This document shows positions 46,811 to 54,854 of a DNA stretch of 64,000 nucleotides, one piece after another. A program made the translations under genes and the position numbers. The stretch spans positions 2,232,001-2,296,000 of the forward strand of contig NZ_CP107958.1 of NCBI RefSeq assembly GCF_036075115.1, read 5' to 3'. Below the pieces are notes generated by a model that was not told where the DNA came from, did not search any database, and worked only from the letters and a program-made list of their open reading frames with translations. Source of the stretch: Streptomyces sp. NBC_00377 (GTDB taxonomy: Bacteria; Actinomycetota; Actinomycetes; Streptomycetales; Streptomycetaceae). Every line of letters starts with the position of its first letter. Position 1 is the first letter of the stretch.

Positions 46811-48139
46811 ATGAAGCAACGCGGCCGACACCGCCGGCGCAGACGGGGCAGGGCACTGCGGGCGTTCCTGTCCGGAACCGCTCTCGCGCTCACCGCTGCC
46901 GCCACCATGATCAGCGCCTCCCAGGCGACGGTCACCGACGACGGCCCCGGGGACCTGAAACCGCTCACCACCTCGGCCGACACCGCGGCACTGCGGCTCA
47001 CCGAGAGCCGCGTACCGCAGACCGCCCTGGACCGTCTCGCCGCGGGAATGGGCCGTCCGGTCGGCGTCGGCGCGGTGCTCGGCGGGGCCGAGCGCAGCCT
47101 GCGGAACGCGATCGACTGCACGCCCACCGAGCGCGGAACCCTGCCGGTCTCCCCCGTGGCCTCGCGCGCGTACTGCTGGAACACGGACGACACCGAGGGC
47201 TGGCAGCCGGGCGCGGTCACCACCTCGGGGGACGCCGACGACGACGGCGTCTGGGGCGCGAACCGGGTGATCCTCTCCGGCTGGTCGCGCAGCGGCGGCA
47301 CGCCGGCCGACCGGGGGCTGGCCCGGGTCGGCTTCGTGAACGCGGGCGACCTGAACCACCTCTCCTACACCTGGGCACTGCTCGCCGTCCCGGTGGACGA
47401 CGGACGGGACTACCGGGGACTGGTCTCCCATGTCTCCGGGATGGTCTGGTACCAGGACAAGCTGCTGGTCACCGCCGACGACGGCGACCGGGCCGCGCTC
47501 TACGTGTACGACATGAACCGGATCCAGCGCGCCACCGTCGCCGGTGCCGCGGTCGGCCGGGTGCCGGGCGGGTGGTCGGCGAACGGCTACCGCTTCGTAC
47601 TGCCGGCCATCGGCTCCTACGCGCTGGGCGGCGGTTCCGGCGCGCCGCACCCCGCGACCGTCTCCCTGGACCGCAGCACCGCGCCGGACAGCCTGGTCGC
47701 CGGGGAGTGGACCCTCGACGACGGCGACCGCGGCGCCCGCCTGTGGCGCTACCCCTTCAGCACCGCCCCCGGCCACGAGGGGCTGCTCGCCACGAACGCC
47801 AACGGCCGGGTACGGGCCTCGCAGGCGTACGAGACGAAGCTGACAGGCGTGCGGGGCCTGCTGTCGTACGGGTCGCAGTGGTACGTGACCCGGGCAGCCG
47901 GACCGGACGACGAACACGGGACGCTGTGGCGGCAGGACGCCGCGAGGAAGGACGACGAGGCCGACGACGAGGCGAGCGGGTCGCGGGCGGCCGTGTGCGG
48001 CGCCGAGGACACGCACGACTGCTGGAGCCCGCGAACCGACTCCCTCTCCTATTGGGAGGAGACCGGCGAAGTCTGGACGCAGTCGGGACGAGTGCTCTTC
48101 GCCCTGCCCCTGGCCTCGATCGACAGAACGACCGGGTAG
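46811..48139 (+). CDS. Secreted protein of unknown function, propeller-like
   Basis: A 442-residue protein with an Arg-rich N-terminus (KQRGRHRRRRRGRALRAF), a signal peptide core (LSGTALALTAAATMISASQA) and a large exported domain with repeated Trp/Asp-rich strands (WNTDDTEGWQPG; YTWALLAVPVDDG; WYQDKLLVTADDG; YGSQWYVTRAAG). The strand pattern suggests a beta-propeller. Four Cys residues, near 104/118 and 395/403, could form two disulphides. No catalytic motif recognised. Starts at the ATG 46811 preceded by GGGAGGGC. I cannot name a family. Confidence 0.7.
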   Translation: MKQRGRHRRRRRGRALRAFLSGTALALTAAATMISASQATVTDDGPGDLKPLTTSADTAALRLTESRVPQTALDRLAAGMGRPVGVGAVLGGAERSLRNAIDCTPTERGTLPVSPVASRAYCWNTDDTEGWQPGAVTTSGDADDDGVWGANRVILSGWSRSGGTPADRGLARVGFVNAGDLNHLSYTWALLAVPVDDGRDYRGLVSHVSGMVWYQDKLLVTADDGDRAALYVYDMNRIQRATVAGAAVGRVPGGWSANGYRFVLPAIGSYALGGGSGAPHPATVSLDRSTAPDSLVAGEWTLDDGDRGARLWRYPFSTAPGHEGLLATNANGRVRASQAYETKLTGVRGLLSYGSQWYVTRAAGPDDEHGTLWRQDAARKDDEADDEASGSRAAVCGAEDTHDCWSPRTDSLSYWEETGEVWTQSGRVLFALPLASIDRTTG

Positions 48140-48156
48140 ATGATTCCCTGACGGGC

Positions 48157-48729
48157 ATGACCCGCATCCCCGTGACCACTTGGTCCCTGGAGCAGACCGA
48201 TCCGGCCGACGCACTCCCGGCCGCCGCGCCCGAGGGCGACGTCCGGATCGTCCGCTCCGAGGTCCCCTCCCCCGAGTTCAGCCGCTTCCTGTACGCGTCC
48301 GTCGGCGGGGACATCCGCTGGATCGACCGGCTGCGCTGGACGTACGCGCAGTGGCAGGAGCACCTGGCGCGTCCGGGGGTCGAGACCTGGGTCGCCCACG
48401 ACCGGGGCACCCCGGCCGGGTACGTGGAGCTGGAACCGCAGGACGACGGGGTCGTGGAGATCGTCTACTTCGGCCTGATCCCGGCCTTCCGGGGACGGCG
48501 CGTCGGCGGGCACCTGCTGTCGTACGGCGCCGCGCGCGCGTGGGACCTCGCGGACCGCTGGCCGGGGCTGCCGCAGACCAAGCGGGTGTGGCTGCACACA
48601 TGCAGCCTGGACGGCGAGCACGCCATGGACAACTATCAGCGGCGCGGTTTCAAGCTGTTCGACACGAGGGTCGAGGAACAGCCCGAGGTCTCGGCGCCGG
48701 GCCCCTGGCCGGGCGCGTTCCCGGTCTGA
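48157..48729 (+). CDS. GNAT family N-acetyltransferase
   Basis: A 190-residue GNAT-fold enzyme with the acetyl-CoA pyrophosphate loop IPAFRGRRVGGHLL (residues ~107-120) preceded by the VVEIVYFGL strand, and a late AMDNYQRRGFKLFDT motif. Acetyl acceptor unknown. It starts 17 bases after the secreted protein gene on the same strand; co-transcription is possible. A 9-bp-stem hairpin at 48760-48791 follows the stop. Confidence 0.9.
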   Translation: MTRIPVTTWSLEQTDPADALPAAAPEGDVRIVRSEVPSPEFSRFLYASVGGDIRWIDRLRWTYAQWQEHLARPGVETWVAHDRGTPAGYVELEPQDDGVVEIVYFGLIPAFRGRRVGGHLLSYGAARAWDLADRWPGLPQTKRVWLHTCSLDGEHAMDNYQRRGFKLFDTRVEEQPEVSAPGPWPGAFPV

Positions 48730-48790
48730 CCACCCGTCCGCCCCCGCTCATACCGGCTGTGACCTGCGTCGACAAGAGTCCGCGCAGGTC

Positions 48791-48819
48791 ATGTGATCGA
48801 CGCCACCCGCGTCTCACAT
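48791..48819. promoter_or_regulatory. Inverted repeat upstream of the sulfate operon leader
   Basis: ATGTGA and GACGC (48791-48796, 48799-48803) mirror GCGTC and TCACAT (48809-48813, 48814-48819) around a CACCC-type loop. It lies 71 bases before the leader peptide start, in the likely promoter. Could be an operator for a sulfur regulator or part of a terminator. Confidence 0.4.
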
Positions 48820-48889
48820 TTCGGGACCAGGGTGTCCGCATCGCGGACGAAGCTGGACTGTGTCCAGATCGCCGTGACACGCTTTCGTC

Positions 48890-48973
48890 ATGTCCGGAAC
48901 TGGAATTGCCTTGGTGAGTCGGCGACACGTCGACCTCGGCCGCATGTCCAGCGCCATCTGTCCGGCGAGCTGA
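48890..48973 (+). CDS. Cys-containing leader peptide upstream of sulfite reductase (putative attenuator)
   Basis: A 27-residue ORF: MSGTGIALVSRRHVDLGRM followed by SSAICPAS. It resembles the short Streptomyces 'putative leader peptide' family found before sulfur-assimilation genes, with a single Cys near the end (here residue 24). Stalling at the Cys codon when Cys-tRNA is scarce would plausibly change folding of the following ~180-base RNA and allow sir transcription. It ends 179 bases before sir. Too short for routine gene finders. Assignment rests on sequence memory and position. Confidence 0.7.
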   Translation: MSGTGIALVSRRHVDLGRMSSAICPAS

Positions 48974-49152
48974 CGAGCCGCAGCACCGCCGACGTCTCCG
49001 CACAGCCTTCTGCCCGCGCGATGACGCGCATGTACTCCCATGCGCCCGTACGCCCAGGTCAGAGCCGCCCCGCCCGCCACCCGACCACCACCCCTCGCGG
49101 ACGGCGCCACGCGCCGACACCTTTCCTCCGCTGTCCGAAGGACTGATCAACC

Positions 49153-50850
49153 ATGGCCGCCACCCCGCAGAACCCTGCCGCCGAGACTCCCCGCCGCAAG
49201 GTGAGCCGTCACCGCGGTGAGGGCCAGTGGGCCGCGGGACACTTCACCCCGCTCAACGGCAACGAGCAGTTCAAGAAGGACGACGACGGTCTCAACGTGC
49301 GGACACGCATTGAGACGATCTACTCCAAGCGCGGTTTCGACTCGATCGACCCCAACGACCTGCGCGGCCGGATGCGCTGGTGGGGCCTCTACACCCAGCG
49401 CAAGCCCGGGATCGACGGCGGCAAGACCGCGATCCTGGAGCCGGAGGAGCTGGACGACAAGTACTTCATGCTGCGCGTCCGCATCGACGGCGGCGCGCTC
49501 ACCACCGAACAGCTGCGGGTGATCGGCGAGATCTCGCAGGAGTTCGCGCGCGGCACCGCCGACCTCACCGACCGGCAGAACGTCCAGTACCACTGGATCC
49601 GCATCGAGGACGTGCCCGAGATCTGGAACCGCCTCGAGGCGGTCGGCCTGTCCACCACCGAGGCCTGCGGTGACACCCCCCGCACGATCCTCGGCTCTCC
49701 CGTCGCCGGCATCGCCGAGGACGAGATCATCGACGGCAGCCCGGCCGTCGAGGAGATCCACCGCCGGTTCATCGGCAACAAGGAATTCTCCAACCTGCCG
49801 CGCAAGTTCAAGACGGCGATCTCCGGATCCCCGCTCCTGGACGTCGCCCATGAGATCAACGACGTCGCGTTCGTCGGCGTCGAGCACCCCGAGCACGGCC
49901 CGGGCTTCGACCTGTGGGTCGGCGGCGGCCTCTCCACCAACCCGAAGATCGGCGTCCGGCTCGGCGCCTGGGTCCCGCTGGACGAGGTCCCGGACGTCTG
50001 GGCGGGTGTGATCGGCATCTTCCGCGACTACGGCTACCGGCGCCTGCGCAACCGCGCGCGCCTGAAGTTCCTGGTCGCCGACTGGGGCCCGGAGAAGTTC
50101 CGCCAGGTCCTCCAGGACGAGTACCTCGAACGCACGCTCGTCGACGGCCCGGCGCCCGCCGCCCCGGTCGAGCGCTGGCGCGACCACGTCGGTGTGCACC
50201 GCCAGCGGGACGGCCGCTTCTACGTCGGTTTCGCCCCGCGCGTCGGCCGCGTCGACGGCGCCACCCTGACGAAGATCGCGGAGCTCGCCGAGGCGCACGG
50301 CTCGGGGCGGGTGCGCACCACCGTCGAGCAGAAGATGATCGTCCTCGACGTCGAGGAGGCGCAGGTCGCCTCGCTGGTCGAGGCGCTGGAGGCGCTGGAC
50401 CTGACCGCCAGGCCCTCCGCGTTCCGGCGCGGCACCATGGCCTGCACCGGCATCGAGTACTGCAAGCTCGCCATCGTCGAGACCAAGCAGCGCGGCTCGG
50501 CGCTGATCGACGAACTCGAGCGCCGGCTCCCCGACTTCGACGAGCCGCTCACCATCAACATCAACGGTTGCCCGAACGCCTGCGCACGTATCCAGGTCGC
50601 GGACATCGGTCTCAAGGGCCAGCTGGTCCTCGACGAGCGGGGCGAGCAGGTCGAGGGCTTCCAGGTGCACCTGGGCGGTGCGCTCGGACTGGAGGCCGGC
50701 TTCGGCCGCAAGGTCCGTGGGCTGAAGGTCACCTCGGAGGAACTGCCGGACTACGTCGAGCGCGTCCTGAGGCGCTTCCAGGACGAGCGTGAGGACGGCG
50801 AGCGCTTCGCCGCCTGGGCCACCCGCGCCGGCGAGGAGTCCCTCTCATGA
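49153..50850 (+). CDS. sirA: Assimilatory sulfite reductase (siroheme, [4Fe-4S])
   Basis: A 565-residue ferredoxin-type enzyme reducing sulfite to sulfide in six electrons. The cofactor cysteines are C431 and C437 (CTGIEYC) and C473 and C477 (NGCPNAC). The duplicated nitrite/sulfite reductase halves are visible (NVQYHWIRIEDVPEI and GRVRTTVEQKMIVLDV), with sites for siroheme phosphate binding. Start chosen at the ATG after a CCGAAGGACTG region. It overlaps the following small zinc-ribbon gene by 4 bases. First structural gene of the sulfate-assimilation cluster; electrons come from ferredoxin. Confidence 0.94.
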   Translation: MAATPQNPAAETPRRKVSRHRGEGQWAAGHFTPLNGNEQFKKDDDGLNVRTRIETIYSKRGFDSIDPNDLRGRMRWWGLYTQRKPGIDGGKTAILEPEELDDKYFMLRVRIDGGALTTEQLRVIGEISQEFARGTADLTDRQNVQYHWIRIEDVPEIWNRLEAVGLSTTEACGDTPRTILGSPVAGIAEDEIIDGSPAVEEIHRRFIGNKEFSNLPRKFKTAISGSPLLDVAHEINDVAFVGVEHPEHGPGFDLWVGGGLSTNPKIGVRLGAWVPLDEVPDVWAGVIGIFRDYGYRRLRNRARLKFLVADWGPEKFRQVLQDEYLERTLVDGPAPAAPVERWRDHVGVHRQRDGRFYVGFAPRVGRVDGATLTKIAELAEAHGSGRVRTTVEQKMIVLDVEEAQVASLVEALEALDLTARPSAFRRGTMACTGIEYCKLAIVETKQRGSALIDELERRLPDFDEPLTININGCPNACARIQVADIGLKGQLVLDERGEQVEGFQVHLGGALGLEAGFGRKVRGLKVTSEELPDYVERVLRRFQDEREDGERFAAWATRAGEESLS

Positions 50851-51035
50851 GCGAGCGGGCCGTCCCTTTCCACTGCCCCTACTGCGGCGACGAGGACCTG
50901 CGTCCGAGCGAAGCCGCGGAAGGCGGTCACGGCGCCTGGGAATGCGCGGCGTGCAACCGCGCATTCCAGCTGAAGTTCCTCGGGCTGCTCGCCCGGGGTG
51001 TTCAGCGAACCGACCCGGGAGGGGACCGGATATGA
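50847..51035 (+). CDS. Small zinc-ribbon protein of the sulfate cluster
   Basis: A 62-residue protein with two CxxC knuckles, C10/C13 (CPYC) and C33/C36 (CAAC), separated by 19 residues, as in rubredoxin/zinc-ribbon modules. It overlaps both neighbours by ATGA 4-bp junctions, so it is translated with sirA and cysH. I recall it as a conserved feature of this actinobacterial operon, but no function has been established that I can cite. Possible roles are metal handling or a scaffold for the sulfite-reductase/APS-reductase pair. Confidence 0.85.
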   Translation: MSERAVPFHCPYCGDEDLRPSEAAEGGHGAWECAACNRAFQLKFLGLLARGVQRTDPGGDRI

Positions 51036-51742
51036 CGACGGTTCAGGAAGGCCGTTCCACCGACGAGTTGAAGGCACTGGCCGAGCAGGCCGGCCGTGAC
51101 CTGGAGGAAGCCACCGCTCTGGAGATCCTCCAGTGGGCGGTGGACACCTTCGGCAAGCAGTTCTGCGTGACGTCCTCCATGGAGGACGCCGTGGTCGCGC
51201 ACCTGGCGTCCCGCGTCCTGAAGGGCGTGGACGTGGTGTTCCTCGACACCGGCTACCACTTCCCCGAGACCATCGGCACCCGGGACGCGGTCGAGGCCGT
51301 GATGGACGTCAACGTCATCACGCTGACCCCGCGGCAGACGGTGGCCGAGCAGGACGCCGAGTACGGGCCGAAGCTGCACGACCGCGACCCCGACCTCTGC
51401 TGCAAACTGCGCAAGGTGCAGCCGCTGGAAGAGGGGCTCGAGGGCTACCTGGCCTGGGCCACCGGCCTGCGGCGCGACGAGTCCCCGACCCGGGCGAACA
51501 CCCCGGTCGTCGGCTGGGACGAGAAGCGGCAGAAGGTCAAGGTCTCGCCGATCGCCCGCTGGACCCAGGACGACGTCGACGCGTACGTCACCGAGCACGG
51601 CGTCCTGACCAATCCCCTGCTGATGGACGGTTACGCCTCCGTCGGCTGCGCCCCCTGCACCCGCCGTGTCCTGGAGGGCGAGGACGCGCGTGCGGGCCGC
51701 TGGGCAGGACGCGGCAAGACCGAGTGCGGACTGCACGGCTGA
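51032..51742 (+). CDS. cysH: Adenylylsulfate (APS) reductase
   Basis: A 236-residue assimilatory reductase giving sulfite plus AMP. The [4Fe-4S] cysteine set C123-C124 (DLCCKL) and C206-C209 (GCAPCT) marks the APS-using, iron-sulfur type rather than the PAPS type. The C-terminal ECGLH carries the catalytic Cys232 that forms the thiosulfonate intermediate. The P-loop-like SSMEDAVV lies at 48-55. Coupled by an ATGA overlap to the zinc-ribbon gene and followed by cysC. Confidence 0.93.
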   Translation: MTTVQEGRSTDELKALAEQAGRDLEEATALEILQWAVDTFGKQFCVTSSMEDAVVAHLASRVLKGVDVVFLDTGYHFPETIGTRDAVEAVMDVNVITLTPRQTVAEQDAEYGPKLHDRDPDLCCKLRKVQPLEEGLEGYLAWATGLRRDESPTRANTPVVGWDEKRQKVKVSPIARWTQDDVDAYVTEHGVLTNPLLMDGYASVGCAPCTRRVLEGEDARAGRWAGRGKTECGLHG

Positions 51743-51810
51743 CCACGATGACCGCGACCGCCACGAACGCCCCCGCACCCACCCCCACTTCTACGAACCG
51801 GGAGAACCAC

Positions 51811-52347
51811 GTGACGACCGGAGCCACCGTCTGGCTCACGGGTCTGCCGAGCGCCGGCAAGACCACCATCGCGTACGAGCTGGCCGGCCGGCTGCGTGCG
51901 GAGGGCCACCGCGTCGAGGTGCTCGACGGCGACGAGATCCGCGAGTTCATCTCCGCGGGCCTCGGGTTCAGCCGCGAGGACCGGCACACCAACGTGCAGC
52001 GCATCGGCTTCCTGGCGGAGCTGCTCGCCCGCAACGGCGTCAAGGTCCTCGTCCCGGTGATCGCGCCCTACGCGGACAGCCGTGAGGCGGTGCGCAAGCG
52101 CCACCAGGAAGGTGCGACCGGCTACCTGGAGGTGCACGTGGCGACCCCGGTCGAGGTCTGCTCGGTCCGTGACGTGAAGGGTCTGTACGCCAAGCAGGCG
52201 GCGGGCGAGCTGACCGGGCTCACCGGGGTCGACGACCCGTACGAGGCCCCCGAGTCGCCCGACCTGCGGATCGAGTCCCAGGACCAGACCGTGCAGGAGT
52301 CCGCGGCGTCGGTGTACGCCCTGCTCACCGAGAGGGGACTGGCATGA
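51811..52347 (+). CDS. cysC: Adenylylsulfate kinase
   Basis: A 178-residue kinase making PAPS from APS. Walker A is GLPSAGKTT (residues 11-19), with the APS-binding LDGDEIREF and GFSREDRHTNVQRIGF loops and ANAR-equivalent VPVIAPYADSREAVR. The start is taken at the GTG at 51811 because GGGAGAACC lies upstream and 178 residues is the usual length. The frame is open to an ATG at 51748, which would add 21 Thr/Pro-rich residues. Since CysH here is the APS type, PAPS is probably for sulfotransferases rather than the reductive branch. Confidence 0.92.
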   Translation: MTTGATVWLTGLPSAGKTTIAYELAGRLRAEGHRVEVLDGDEIREFISAGLGFSREDRHTNVQRIGFLAELLARNGVKVLVPVIAPYADSREAVRKRHQEGATGYLEVHVATPVEVCSVRDVKGLYAKQAAGELTGLTGVDDPYEAPESPDLRIESQDQTVQESAASVYALLTERGLA

Positions 52348-53282
52348 CGACGACCGTCGCCGAGACCGAGGAGGGCACGGCGGGTCCGTACGCCCTCAGC
52401 CACCTGGACTCGCTGGAGTCCGAGGCGGTGCACATCTTCCGCGAGGTGGCGGGCGAGTTCGAGAACCCGGTGATCCTGTTCTCCGGCGGCAAGGACTCCA
52501 TCGTCATGCTGCACCTGGCGCTGAAGGCCTTCGCGCCGTCGCCGGTGCCCTTCTCGCTGCTGCACGTCGACACCGGGCACAACTTCCCCGAGGTCCTCGA
52601 GTACCGCGACCGGGTCGTGGACGCGCACGGGCTGCGCCTCCACGTGGCGTCCGTACAGGACTACATCGACCGCGGAGTGCTGCGCGAACGCCCCGACGGG
52701 ACGCGCAACCCGCTCCAGACGCTGCCGCTGACGGAGAAGATCCAGTCCGAGAAGTTCGACGCCGTCTTCGGCGGCGGTCGCCGCGACGAGGAGAAGGCCC
52801 GCGCCAAGGAACGGGTGTTCTCCCTGCGCGACGAGTTCTCCCAGTGGGACCCCCGCCGCCAGCGTCCGGAGCTGTGGAACCTGTACAACGGCCGCCACGC
52901 CCCCGGTGAGCACGTCCGCGTGTTCCCGCTGTCCAACTGGACCGAGCTCGACGTCTGGCAGTACATCGCCCGCGAGGGCATCGAGCTGCCCGAGATCTAC
53001 TTCGCGCACGACCGGGAGGTCTTCCGGCGCGGCGGGATGTGGCTGACCGCCGGTGAGTGGGGCGGGCCCAAGGACGGCGAGAGCGTCGAGAAGCGCCTCG
53101 TGCGCTACCGCACCGTCGGCGACATGTCCTGCACCGGCGCCGTCGACTCCGACGCGGTGACGCTCGACGACGTCATCGCCGAGATCGCCGCCTCCCGGCT
53201 CACCGAGCGGGGCGCCACCCGCGCCGACGACAAGATGTCCGAGGCCGCGATGGAAGACCGCAAGCGCGAGGGGTACTTCTAA
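52344..53282 (+). CDS. cysD: Sulfate adenylyltransferase subunit 2
   Basis: A 312-residue subunit that makes APS from sulfate and ATP. The N-type PP-loop SGGKDSIVML is near residues 50-59, followed by VDTGHNFPEVLEYRD and the AFGGGRRDEEKARAKER motif that binds ATP. It overlaps cysC by 4 bases (ATGA) and is followed 2 bases later by cysN, so the two subunits are made together. Length is typical (~300-315). Confidence 0.94.
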   Translation: MTTTVAETEEGTAGPYALSHLDSLESEAVHIFREVAGEFENPVILFSGGKDSIVMLHLALKAFAPSPVPFSLLHVDTGHNFPEVLEYRDRVVDAHGLRLHVASVQDYIDRGVLRERPDGTRNPLQTLPLTEKIQSEKFDAVFGGGRRDEEKARAKERVFSLRDEFSQWDPRRQRPELWNLYNGRHAPGEHVRVFPLSNWTELDVWQYIAREGIELPEIYFAHDREVFRRGGMWLTAGEWGGPKDGESVEKRLVRYRTVGDMSCTGAVDSDAVTLDDVIAEIAASRLTERGATRADDKMSEAAMEDRKREGYF

Positions 53283-53284
53283 GC

Positions 53285-54619
53285 ATGAGCACCATCACCT
53301 CCGAGGAACTCTCGGCCACGACCCTCCTGCGGTTCGCCACCGCCGGTTCCGTCGACGACGGCAAGTCCACGCTCGTGGGCCGGCTCCTGCACGACTCCAA
53401 GTCGATCCTCACCGATCAGCTGGAGGCCGTGGAGCGCGTCTCGGCCAGCCGCGGCCAGGAGACCCCCGACCTGGCACTGCTCACCGACGGCCTGCGCGCC
53501 GAGCGCGAGCAGGGCATCACCATCGACGTGGCCTACCGCTACTTCGCCACGCTCCGGCGCCGGTTCATCCTCGCCGACACCCCCGGCCATGTGCAGTACA
53601 CCCGCAACATGGTGACGGGCGCCTCCACGGCCGAGCTGACGGTGATCCTCGTCGACGCCCGCAACGGCGTCGTGGAACAGACCCGCAGGCACGCGGCGAT
53701 CGCGGCCCTGCTGCGGGTCCCGCACGTGGTCCTCGCCGTCAACAAGATGGACCTCGTCGAGTACCGGGAGTCCGTCTTCGCCGCGATCGCCGAGGAGTTC
53801 ACGGCGTACGCCGGCGAGCTGGGCGTCCCCGAGGTCACCGCGATCCCGATCTCGGCGCTCGCCGGGGACAACGTGGTCGATCCGTCGGCGCACATGGACT
53901 GGTACGGCGGGCCGACCTTCCTGGAACACCTGGAGACTGTCCCGGTCAGCCACGACCTGGCGCACTGCCACGCCCGGCTGCCCGTGCAGTACGTGATCCG
54001 TCCGCAGACCGCCGAACACCCGGACTACCGGGGGTACGCGGGCCAGATCGCGGCCGGCACGTTCCACGTGGGCGAGGCGGTGACGGTGCTGCCGTCCGGT
54101 CGCACCTCGACGATCTCCGGTATCGACCTGCTGGGCGAGCCGGTGGACACGGCGTGGACGACCCAGTCGGTGACCGTGCTGCTCGCGGACGACATCGACG
54201 TCTCGCGCGGCGACCTGATCGTGCCGACCAAGGACGCGCCCGCCACCACACAGGACGTCGAGGCGACCGTGTGCCATGTGGCCGACCAGCCGCTGACCGT
54301 CGGACACCGGGTGCTGATCAAGCACGGCACCCGCACGGTCAAGGCGATCGTCAAGGACATCCCGTCCCGTCTCACACTCGACGACCTGTCCCTGCACCCG
54401 CACCCGGGACAGCTCGTCGCCAACGACATCGGCCGCGTGAAGATCCGCACCGCGGAGCCGCTGCCGGTGGATTCCTACGCCGACTCCCGGCGCACCGGCT
54501 CGTTCATCCTGATCGACCCGGCCGACGGCACCACGCTCACCGCAGGCATGGTCGGCGAGTCGTTCGCGTCGCCCGAGCCGGTCAAGAACAAGTCCGACGA
54601 CGACGGTTGGGACTTCTGA
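53285..54619 (+). CDS. cysN: Sulfate adenylyltransferase subunit 1 (GTPase)
   Basis: A 444-residue EF-Tu-like GTPase driving the unfavourable APS synthesis. G1 is AGSVDDGKSTL, G2 is the GITIDVAYRYF region, G3 is DTPGH and G4 is NKMD. It lacks the C-terminal CysC kinase domain found in fused CysNC proteins, fitting the separate cysC gene here. Domain 2/3 beta-barrels follow (VQYVIRPQTAEHPDYRGYAG). Forms a complex with CysD. Confidence 0.94.
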   Translation: MSTITSEELSATTLLRFATAGSVDDGKSTLVGRLLHDSKSILTDQLEAVERVSASRGQETPDLALLTDGLRAEREQGITIDVAYRYFATLRRRFILADTPGHVQYTRNMVTGASTAELTVILVDARNGVVEQTRRHAAIAALLRVPHVVLAVNKMDLVEYRESVFAAIAEEFTAYAGELGVPEVTAIPISALAGDNVVDPSAHMDWYGGPTFLEHLETVPVSHDLAHCHARLPVQYVIRPQTAEHPDYRGYAGQIAAGTFHVGEAVTVLPSGRTSTISGIDLLGEPVDTAWTTQSVTVLLADDIDVSRGDLIVPTKDAPATTQDVEATVCHVADQPLTVGHRVLIKHGTRTVKAIVKDIPSRLTLDDLSLHPHPGQLVANDIGRVKIRTAEPLPVDSYADSRRTGSFILIDPADGTTLTAGMVGESFASPEPVKNKSDDDGWDF

Positions 54620-54621
54620 GG

Positions 54622-54726
54622 ATGACTACGACCGACTTCTACTCGACGTTCGCGAAGGAGGGTGGCCGCATCGGCAGCGGCGCCCTCGGCAGCGGGCAGG
54701 GCGGAGTGGCGCGATGTGCGCTCTGA
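54622..54726 (+). CDS. Possible short ORF between cysN and sulfonate transporter
   Basis: A 34-residue frame begins 2 bases after the cysN stop (MTTTDFYSTFAKEGGRIGSG) and ends RCAL. The immediate coupling and Cys near its C-terminus make it a candidate small or leader peptide, but no homologue is known to me. A second overlapping frame (54714-54815) has Cys2 and Cys9. Either may be chance. Confidence 0.3.
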   Translation: MTTTDFYSTFAKEGGRIGSGALGSGQGGVARCAL

Positions 54727-54854
54727 CGTACGCGCACTGCCTGCGCGCCCCGTCCCCCCACCCGACGTCTCGGAAACGACGAAGACCCTTTGCCGATTTC
54801 CCGGCCACGACCTGAAAACCCGTGACCGCCGGGCCAACGAGAGGAACCCCTCCC

